Origin: Armatimonadota bacterium
Lineage (GTDB): Bacteria > Armatimonadota > Zipacnadia > Zipacnadales > UBA11051
NCBI GenBank assembly: GCA_003542955.1
Contig: DPJP01000209.1
Coordinates: 27,554-32,741, forward strand
Length of the DNA stretch: 5,188 nt
Direction: 5' to 3'
Positions 1 through 5,188 of the stretch are shown in pieces (positions within the stretch are counted from its first letter, which is position 1; each line of letters begins with the position of its first letter). Both the position numbers and the translations under genes were made by a program. Under the pieces are notes generated by a model. It saw only the letters and a list, made by a program, of their open reading frames with translations, was not told the DNA's origin and searched no databases.

Positions 1-1
1 C

Positions 2-1897
2 AGGGGCGACATCGACTGGTTCCCCGGCCTGCGCCACGCCCTCCGGGTCACTGACGACTCGCGGTCCTGGTGCGGGAAGAGCAAGCTGACGCCGGCACAG
101 TACGAGTTGCTCGAGGCGCTCAAGTGCATGGCCTTCAAGCGCCTGTGGGCACATGTCGGGCGGATCAGCAGGCCCGCCGGCCCGTACCTTGACCCGAACA
201 TCGAGTGGGCCCCGGGCGATCTCAGAGCAGCCCTCCCGCCCGCAACCTGGACGATGATCGAGACTATCGCGGGCTGGTTCAGGGATGAACTCGGCGTGAC
301 ATGCCTCCACAGTGGCGAGAACGGTGATGAACTGGACGAACGGGCGATCCTGGCAATCGTGGCGGGGGTGGATGGGGGCAGGGGCATCCCGGCCTCACAC
401 AAGCTCAACGCCCGGCTCGCCGCGGCCGACCAGATGCTTAAGGAGCTTCACATCGCCGTCGAGGACGATCTTGACCGTCACTTCGTGCGGCCGATGGTCG
501 AGGACGTCAGGAGGAAGGTCGTTGAGAAAGGGCTCACTCTGGGCGTGATCCAGCGCAGCTCGGTACTGGCAAGCAACAGGCTGAGTGCCAGAGTCTCGCC
601 GCACGCCACGGCGACGCTGGCCGCCGATGCAGAGCAGGATGTCCTGACTGCTGCGCTGCAACTGGCTCAACTCGTGATCGCTTCGCAGACCGGTGGGCTG
701 CTGGGAGGCCTCGGCGCGCTGAACGCGACGCCCGCCGAGGTGCCGCCGGAGTTGTACACCGTCGGCACCGGCAACGTGTTCCAGGTGACCCCCATCTTCG
801 ACCCATCGGGGCAGGCGCTGAGGTTCCGCTTCGATTATGTGGCTGCCAACCAGGTGAAAGAGCCCGACGGCACCGTCAACATCCAGCTCCCGCGCATTGA
901 GAGACACACCATCAACACGGAGGTCCAGCTTTCGAACATGGAGCTGAGGGAACTCTCGCGCTATGAGAGCATGGTGCAGATGGAGCGCGTGAGCCGACGC
1001 AGTGGCGGCATCCCGATCCTCAACCAGTTGCCGGTGCTGCGCGAACTCCCGATCGTCGGGTGGTTCAGGCGGACGGGCGGCAGGGACGCCGTCTCGCAGC
1101 ACAGCATCGTCTTCGCGCAGACGGCGATGTATCCGACCATCTACGACATCAGCGAGCTGCTCACCGTGCCGCAGTACTCGGTGGGGTACCGAAGCGATGA
1201 CGGTCCTGATGGGGCCTCGCCGGCGGGGAGTGGCTCCACAACTGCGCGGCATGACGTAGCGGGCGATACAGAGGTGCTTGTCGCCTGGGTACTGCGCACC
1301 ACGTTCGGTCACGATCTCGCCCTGAAGAGCATTCAGTCGCTGTTGGACAGCGGCTCGGACGATGGAGACCGGACAATCGACGGCTCGACCCGATCTCGCC
1401 TGGGAGCGATCAAGGCTGCGCTTGGCACCATCGACGCGGGGCCCGCGGCGGCGCCAGGCCTTGCACGTCTCCGGGAGCCAGCGCCCATCAAGCCACCCCG
1501 GAGAGTCCCGCTGGTGCCGGTTATCGTTTCCGTCTTGCCCACGTTGGCCGGGCAAGACGACGCGCAATGTATCTCCATTCGTCAGTATGGCTGGCTAGGG
1601 CTGATGATCTCCCGCCTGACCGATGGCGCCAGTGGACCCGCCGTCGAGCAAATCGCCGACGAAATCCTCGCACTCCTGAATGCTCTCCCCCCGTACGTCC
1701 CGCCGGACGAACGCATGCCCGCGACCACCCCGCGTCCTGGTCACGCCGGGCGTCCCACGCTTGAGGTGGGCATCGCTGGGCCAGCCGGGCCAGCCGGGCC
1801 TGCCGGGCCAGCCGGGCCAGCCGGGCCAGCCGGGCCGCCTGGACCTGCCGGGCCACCTGGGCCAGCCGGACCTCCTGGACCAGCCGGACCGATGTAG
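2..1897 (+). CDS. Secretin-like protein with C-terminal collagen-like tail (5' partial)
   Basis: The frame is open from base 2 to the TAG at 1895-1897 (631 codons), so the start lies upstream of the window; the TTG at 107 is only an internal codon. Positions 764-1150 resemble the C-terminal beta domain of secretins, the ring-forming outer-membrane channels of type II secretion and type IV pilus systems: a Gly-rich strand ending FQVTPIFD, a hydrophobic strand (LRFRFDYV), then [13 protein letters not shown] (1028-1066), which parallels the family's P-x-L-G-x-I-P-I-L-G-x-L-F signature, and a closing strand before YPTI, where secretins have an IFLTPTIV-like strand. The region upstream (2-760) is mostly helical-looking with LGGLG near 700. 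Positions 1160-1690 match nothing I recognise. The end is a collagen-like repeat. I see no transmembrane helix. The secretin assignment is from memory of the family and moderate; the reading frame is solid. Function, partner system and export signal cannot be judged without the N-terminus. Confidence 0.82.
   Translation, partial: RGDIDWFPGLRHALRVTDDSRSWCGKSKLTPAQYELLEALKCMAFKRLWAHVGRISRPAGPYLDPNIEWAPGDLRAALPPATWTMIETIAGWFRDELGVTCLHSGENGDELDERAILAIVAGVDGGRGIPASHKLNARLAAADQMLKELHIAVEDDLDRHFVRPMVEDVRRKVVEKGLTLGVIQRSSVLASNRLSARVSPHATATLAADAEQDVLTAALQLAQLVIASQTGGLLGGLGALNATPAEVPPELYTVGTGNVFQVTPIFDPSGQALRFRFDYVAANQVKEPDGTVNIQLPRIERHTINTEVQLSNMELRELSRYESMVQMERVSRRSGGIPILNQLPVLRELPIVGWFRRTGGRDAVSQHSIVFAQTAMYPTIYDISELLTVPQYSVGYRSDDGPDGASPAGSGSTTARHDVAGDTEVLVAWVLRTTFGHDLALKSIQSLLDSGSDDGDRTIDGSTRSRLGAIKAALGTIDAGPAAAPGLARLREPAPIKPPRRVPLVPVIVSVLPTLAGQDDAQCISIRQYGWLGLMISRLTDGASGPAVEQIADEILALLNALPPYVPPDERMPATTPRPGHAGRPTLEVGIAGPAGPAGPAGPAGPAGPAGPPGPAGPPGPAGPPGPAGPM
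1769..1894 (+). repeat. Collagen-like Gly-X-Y repeat, 14 triplets
   Basis: This is the in-frame 3' end of the secretin-like gene. It encodes 14 uninterrupted Gly-X-Y triplets: GIA, six GPA, then alternating GPP and GPA, and finally GPM directly before the stop codon. At DNA level it is an imperfect 9-bp tandem repeat around gggccagcc, with mostly third-position variation (ggg/gga, cca/cct/ccg). Bacterial collagen-like segments of this kind can form triple helices and act as stalks or trimerisation elements in surface and phage proteins; here that role is inferred. A Pro- and Thr-rich linker (about 1685-1765) precedes it. Confidence 0.93.
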
Positions 1898-1918
1898 AGG
1901 CGACGTGCCTGGCTGACA

Positions 1919-1967
1919 GGCGTGTGCCGGGCAGGGACTGTACTCGACGCCCTGGTGCGCACACGCC
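1919..1967 (+). terminator. Hairpin after the secretin-like gene, probable terminator
   Basis: GGCGTGTGC (1919-1927) is perfectly complementary to GCACACGCC (1959-1967). Inside it, after a 4x4 internal loop, CAGGG (1932-1936) pairs with CCCTG (1950-1954). The structure starts 22 bases after the stop codon at 1897, where a transcript 3' end is expected. No T-run follows, so it is not a classic intrinsic terminator; it may be a Rho-assisted stop, an RNA 3' stabiliser, or a U-tract-less terminator as is often proposed in GC-rich genomes. Confidence 0.5.
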
Positions 1968-1970
1968 GCG

Positions 1971-1996
1971 GCCCGCAGGAGGTGTGTGCCCGCAGG
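1971..1996. repeat. 9-bp direct repeat in the intergenic gap
   Basis: GCCCGCAGG occurs at 1971-1979 and again at 1988-1996, 17 bases apart start to start. It lies between the hairpin and the inverted repeat preceding the next gene. A spacing under two helical turns could suit a paired regulator site, but chance similarity in GC-rich DNA is equally possible. Confidence 0.3.
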
Positions 1997-2032
1997 GCGC
2001 CGGTAGGTTCTCCGTCACCCGAGCGCGAACAC

Positions 2033-2072
2033 CCTATCCGGACGCTCCCACTCATGCAACACCCCGGATAGG
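2033..2072 (+). promoter_or_regulatory. Perfect inverted repeat next to the ribosome binding site
   Basis: CCTATCCGG (2033-2041) and CCGGATAGG (2064-2072) are exact reverse complements separated by 22 bases. The right arm overlaps the first two bases of the GGTGG ribosome binding motif (2071-2075). As RNA, a 9-bp stem would partly hide the ribosome binding site of the downstream enzyme gene; as DNA, it could be a split operator. The arms are less GC-rich than their surroundings and contain a TAT/ATA core, which makes chance pairing in GC-rich sequence a weaker explanation. Confidence 0.5.
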
Positions 2073-2075
2073 TGG
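2070..2075 (+). promoter_or_regulatory. Ribosome binding site that decides the start of the enzyme gene
   Basis: AGGTGG lies directly against the ATG at 2076, with no spacer, but six bases before the in-frame ATG at 2082. Its first five bases match the AGGTG part of the consensus complementary to the 16S rRNA 3' end. The spacing favours 2082 as the used start; the alternative start adds only Met-Pro. Confidence 0.55.
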
Positions 2076-2081
2076 ATGCCC

Positions 2082-2168
2082 ATGCCGCACGCAGTCACCG
2101 CCCGAACAGCCGGAGCCGCTCTGTCTATGGCCCTTCTCCTGACTGCGGTCGCCGCCGCGGCTGCAGCT
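2082..2168 (+). other. Signal peptide coding segment
   Basis: The first 29 residues have a short N-region with one Arg (Arg8), a hydrophobic core SMALLLTAV (15-23) and an all-Ala stretch (24-29) before Asp30, giving an A-x-A signal peptidase I site. Cys35 lies after the predicted cleavage site and lacks a proper lipobox (L-x-x-C), so a lipoprotein is unlikely. The protein should be released to the periplasm or outside. Confidence 0.85.
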
Positions 2169-5105
2169 GATCTCCCGCCCGGCTGTACCCTCCATGCGGC
2201 ATTCGACGGCTCGGTTGATGCCGTCAACGGCGCCGGCGAGATCATCGCAGGCCGGCAGGAGGGCACTCCCGAGTTCGTCCAGGGGCGCGCAGGGCAGGGC
2301 CTCCTCGTCGGCGACATGAACGGGGAAGCGGGCGTCTACTACCCGACTGAGGGCGTCTTCGACCCCATCCGTGGCACCATCGCACTGTGGGTGAAGCCCG
2401 AGAACTGGAAGGGCGATGACAAGCACCATCACCTCTTCTTCCAGGCCTGGGGCGCGGAGCGGGGCCTGTTCTCCTTCTACAAGTACCAGAGCACAGCATG
2501 GGGCCTGACCTTCTTCATGGACCCGGCCATCCACCAGCGCGGGAAGATGTACTGCTACCAGCCGATCAACGACTGGGAGCCCGGACAGTGGCGCCACATC
2601 GCCTGCGCCTGGACGCGCTACGAGGGCATGACACTCTATATCGACGGGAAGCGCGCCAAATACGTTGCCGGGCCCCGTATGCTTGACGGCCCCATGAATG
2701 AGGAAGTGCGCTTCGGGGGAGACTGGCAGAGCGAGGGCGGCCGCACGGTCATTGATGACGCGATGCTCTTCAGCCGCATGCTCTCCGACGCCGAGATCGC
2801 CCGGCTGGCAGGCGCGGAGCCGCCGACGGAGGTCGCCGACATCCCCGGGGTGATGCTCACCCACTCGTACCTGGGGCAGGAGGTCCTCGCGCGCGTCTAT
2901 GCCGACTGCGTGGGCAAGCCGACCGTCGAGAAGGCCGAGATCGCGCTGATTCCCGCCGGCGGGGGCGAGCCCGTCACCGCGAGGCCCTATCAGATCGGGC
3001 CCGGCCTTAACACACTGGTACTCGACCTGAGCAATGTGCCTCGTGGCGAGTACACCGCGCGCATCAGCCTGTTCGCCGGCGACACGGGCCTTGGCGCCGA
3101 GACGCTGCGCGTCTCCAAGGAGCACGAGCAGAGCTGGCGCACGGCCCACTCAATCGGGGTCGAGCGCTCCGTGCTCCCGCCGTTTGAGCCATTGAGCCTG
3201 GTCGGCAATGTCGCGCGCTGCTGGGGCCGCGAGTACCAGTTTGCCGGCTCGGGTCTACCCGGGTCGATCATCTCCGGCGGGCAGCCGCTGCTTGCCGGGC
3301 CCGTCAGGGTCGTGGCCGAGGTGGGTGGCAAGCCGCTTGAGTTCGTCGAGGGCAGCCCCGAGGCCGTCCGGAGATCACAGACGGAGGCGCGCCTCGACGG
3401 CGGCCTCGTCTCGAACTCGCTCGACATCCTCACCAATGCCACGGTTCGCTATGACGGCACCGTCTGGACCCAGATAAAGGTCCGCCCCCGGCGGCGCATC
3501 ACGCTGAGCCGGCTCTCGATCGAGATACCGATGCCGGCCGCCCAGGCCCGCCTCTACGGCTACAACGCGCCCAACCGGATCGACGACCTGCGTGCCGGCT
3601 ATGGCGCCCTCGACCCGGACCAGGGCGTCCCGTTCAGCCGCGAGTTCATGCCGCTTCTGTGGGTCGGCGCCGAGCAGCGGGGGTTGGGCTGGTATGCCGA
3701 GAGTGACGAGCACTGGGATGTCACCGACCGCGCGCTGACGGTCGAGCGCCGCGGCGAGCAGGTTGTGCTGTGCATGAATATCATCACCCGGCCGCGTGAG
3801 GTCACCGACGAGTTCGCCATCGGCTTCGGCCTGCAGGCGACGCCCGTCCGACCGCTGCCGGCTGACTGGCGCGCGGCGCGCTGGGTACCCTCGACAGACA
3901 TCACGCGGTTCTTCCTGCACCTGCGGAAGAACCCATACCCGCGCCCGGAACTCGATGGCAAATCGCCGCGGGGGAAGGTCTGCTACCTCTACTCACACCA
4001 TGAGTACTTTACCAACACGCTGCCGAAGGACCCAAACGAGTTCCGGGAGATGATCCAGCGGGCGAAGGGCCACGGGCTGCTCTGTGCGCCCTATACCGAG
4101 GCCCGCCTGCTGCCCGAGGACGCCGGCGACCTGCTCACCAATCTCGATACCATGGCGACAATGCCCTTCACACGCACGGGCGGTGCGGAGGGGCATTCGG
4201 CGCTGGCAACCTGCCCGCAGGGACCGTTCCAGGACTGGCTCGTGTGGTATGTCTCGCACATCGTCAACGAGTACGGCAGCAACGGCATCTACCTGGACGA
4301 AATGACGCCGATGCCGTGCAGCAACGAGGCACACGGCTGCGGGTATTTGGGCCCTGACGGCACGCGCCGCGTGACCTACCCGGTACGCGCCTCGCTCGAG
4401 ATGTACCGCCGCATCCGGCAGGTCCTTGCCGAGACCGGCGAGCCGTTCTGCGCGGTCTACCATCTCAGCTCCTGCCGCCTGAGCCCGATGCCCACCTATG
4501 GTGACCACCTGCTCATTGGCGAGGAGCTGTACTACGACATCCGCGAGAACCCCGACTACACGCAGGTGCTTACGTCCGAGCAGTGGCGCGCGGGCTTCCT
4601 GGTCGAGCCCTTCGGCGTGCCGGTCTCGATCATTCCCCAGTTCAAGATGAGCGGGGAGTGGATGAAGGACCCCGAGCTTGCCGCGAAGTTCATGGCGACG
4701 GTGGTGCCGCACGATCTGCTCACGTGGCCCGTCTTCGCCGACACGGAGACGATCATGAGCTGCCGGGCGGCGCTGCAGGAGTTCGGCTGCGATGATCCCG
4801 GCACGCGCATATTGCCCTACTGGCACACCGGTATCGGCATCGAGTGGGAGCACCCGGATGTGCTGGTGACCGGCTACGTGCGCGATGAGGGGCTGCTCCT
4901 GTGTATCGCCAACTGGGGCGATGAGGCGGCCGAGGCGCTGCCGATCTCCGTCTCCGGTGCACTCAAGCGCGCGGGCCTTCCGCCTGCCGGCGCGCTGCAG
5001 ACGGCCATCACCTGGGGTGAGGGTGAGGTCGCATACTCGAGCGGCGTAGTCACCGCCACCGTCCCCCCGCACAGCATGATCCTGGTGAGTGTGACGGGTG
5101 GGTAG
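2082..5105 (+). CDS. Secreted LamG-domain putative glycoside hydrolase, DUF6067-like
   Basis: This is a complete protein of 1007 residues, probably an exported enzyme acting on a polysaccharide or glycan; the substrate is unknown. Residues 1-29 are a signal peptide. Residues 37-248 form a LamG/concanavalin-like jellyroll, with ALWVKP (101-106), GQWRHIA (168-174) and LYIDGK (185-190) as typical strands. Residues about 250-630 are beta-rich; [19 protein letters not shown] (527-545) matches the W-x-G-x-x-x-R-G-L-x-W-x-A-E-S motif I associate with DUF6067-type proteins. From about 631 a TIM-barrel-like region follows: VCYLYSHHE (633-641), GIYLDEM (735-741; Asp739 and Glu740 are candidate catalytic acids), HGCGY (751-755), YHLS (793-796) and GEELYYD (813-819). 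Residues about 910-1007 are a C-terminal beta domain. ATG 2076 is an alternative start. The fold call is good; activity is inference. No transporter, regulator or sulfatase neighbour is visible to hint at a substrate. Confidence 0.93.
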   Translation: MPHAVTARTAGAALSMALLLTAVAAAAAADLPPGCTLHAAFDGSVDAVNGAGEIIAGRQEGTPEFVQGRAGQGLLVGDMNGEAGVYYPTEGVFDPIRGTIALWVKPENWKGDDKHHHLFFQAWGAERGLFSFYKYQSTAWGLTFFMDPAIHQRGKMYCYQPINDWEPGQWRHIACAWTRYEGMTLYIDGKRAKYVAGPRMLDGPMNEEVRFGGDWQSEGGRTVIDDAMLFSRMLSDAEIARLAGAEPPTEVADIPGVMLTHSYLGQEVLARVYADCVGKPTVEKAEIALIPAGGGEPVTARPYQIGPGLNTLVLDLSNVPRGEYTARISLFAGDTGLGAETLRVSKEHEQSWRTAHSIGVERSVLPPFEPLSLVGNVARCWGREYQFAGSGLPGSIISGGQPLLAGPVRVVAEVGGKPLEFVEGSPEAVRRSQTEARLDGGLVSNSLDILTNATVRYDGTVWTQIKVRPRRRITLSRLSIEIPMPAAQARLYGYNAPNRIDDLRAGYGALDPDQGVPFSREFMPLLWVGAEQRGLGWYAESDEHWDVTDRALTVERRGEQVVLCMNIITRPREVTDEFAIGFGLQATPVRPLPADWRAARWVPSTDITRFFLHLRKNPYPRPELDGKSPRGKVCYLYSHHEYFTNTLPKDPNEFREMIQRAKGHGLLCAPYTEARLLPEDAGDLLTNLDTMATMPFTRTGGAEGHSALATCPQGPFQDWLVWYVSHIVNEYGSNGIYLDEMTPMPCSNEAHGCGYLGPDGTRRVTYPVRASLEMYRRIRQVLAETGEPFCAVYHLSSCRLSPMPTYGDHLLIGEELYYDIRENPDYTQVLTSEQWRAGFLVEPFGVPVSIIPQFKMSGEWMKDPELAAKFMATVVPHDLLTWPVFADTETIMSCRAALQEFGCDDPGTRILPYWHTGIGIEWEHPDVLVTGYVRDEGLLLCIANWGDEAAEALPISVSGALKRAGLPPAGALQTAITWGEGEVAYSSGVVTATVPPHSMILVSVTGG

Positions 5106-5143
5106 GGGTTCGGGGAGAGAGCCGGGGAGGGGCCGGCCGAGTG

Positions 5144-5166
5144 GACGCCGCGACGTTTGCGGCGTC
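5144..5166 (+). terminator. Hairpin after the enzyme gene, probable terminator
   Basis: GACGCCGC (5144-5151) and GCGGCGTC (5159-5166) pair perfectly. Two more inner pairs (G5152-T5158 wobble and A5153-T5157) would leave a three-base loop. It begins 38 bases after the TAG at 5103-5105. No T-run follows, so termination is inferred from position and stem strength; a role in mRNA stability is equally possible. The stretch between stop codon and hairpin is G-rich. Confidence 0.55.
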
Positions 5167-5188
5167 AGGAGACCGGCCCGCGCATGCC

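Noticed and set aside
107..109. TTG at 107 as the start of the secretin-like gene.
   Set aside because: The frame is open all the way to base 2 with no stop codon, and no convincing ribosome binding site precedes the TTG; the gene most likely starts upstream of the window.
395..1567. Long open frame on the minus strand opposite the secretin-like gene (390 codons).
   Set aside because: It is Arg/His-rich, low in recognisable motifs, and fully opposite a better-supported gene; such antisense frames are common in GC-rich coding DNA.
1741..2055. Minus-strand frame that also reads as a collagen-like GPA/GPG repeat.
   Set aside because: The 9-bp unit of G and C runs yields Gly-Pro-Ala triplets on both strands. 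The plus-strand version is the continuation of a long gene, while the minus-strand frame is short and covers the intergenic gap.
1898..2081. Search for a sigma70-type promoter or small gene in the gap.
   Set aside because: No clear -35/-10 pair and no small frame with a good ribosome binding site; only the hairpin, direct repeat and inverted repeat are supportable.
2052..3149. Long open frame on the minus strand opposite the enzyme gene (365 codons).
   Set aside because: It covers the signal peptide and LamG domain on the other strand, and its translation has no recognisable family; it is a shadow of the GC-rich gene.
3993..5072. Long open frame on the minus strand opposite the catalytic region (359 codons).
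   Set aside because: It is opposite strongly conserved motifs of the enzyme, and its own translation shows no domain.
5167..5188. AGGAG (5167-5171) followed 12 bases later by ATG at 5184 as the start of a next gene.
   Set aside because: The spacing is long and only five bases of the frame are visible, so it cannot be tested here; sequence beyond the window would decide.

Overview
The window holds two same-strand protein genes in GC-rich DNA (about two thirds G+C by eye), separated by a gap of about 180 bases with secondary structure. The composition, a secretin-like protein with an added tail, and a secreted LamG plus glycoside-hydrolase-like enzyme suggest an environmental bacterium of the Planctomycetota, Armatimonadota, Verrucomicrobiota or Lentisphaerota type. 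That placement is inference from domain content; no rRNA or other marker gene is present.

Layout: (1) Positions 2-1897 are the 3' part of a gene that is already open at the left edge, so its true start lies outside the window. Its middle resembles the C-terminal beta domain of secretins (GspD/PilQ-type outer-membrane pores). About 500 bases of unassigned coding sequence follow, and it ends in a pure collagen-like tail of 14 Gly-X-Y triplets. (2) Positions 1898-2081 are intergenic, with a hairpin 22 bases after the stop codon (probable terminator or mRNA 3' end), a short direct repeat, and a perfect 9-bp inverted repeat whose right arm runs into the ribosome binding site of the next gene. (3) Positions 2082-5105 encode a complete exported protein of 1007 residues: signal peptide, LamG/concanavalin-like domain, beta-sandwich domains, a TIM-barrel-like glycoside hydrolase region with an LDEM motif and an HGCGY motif, and a C-terminal beta domain. 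It resembles the DUF6067-type putative glycoside hydrolases. (4) Positions 5106-5188 are non-coding and contain a second strong hairpin.

Nothing shows that the two genes work together. They share a strand but are separated by a hairpin, so they are probably separate transcription units. I see no defence system, CRISPR array, mobile element, tRNA or rRNA. The most unusual items are the collagen-like tail on a secretin-like protein and the inverted repeat over the second gene's ribosome binding site. I do not see convincing evidence of a wholly new system.
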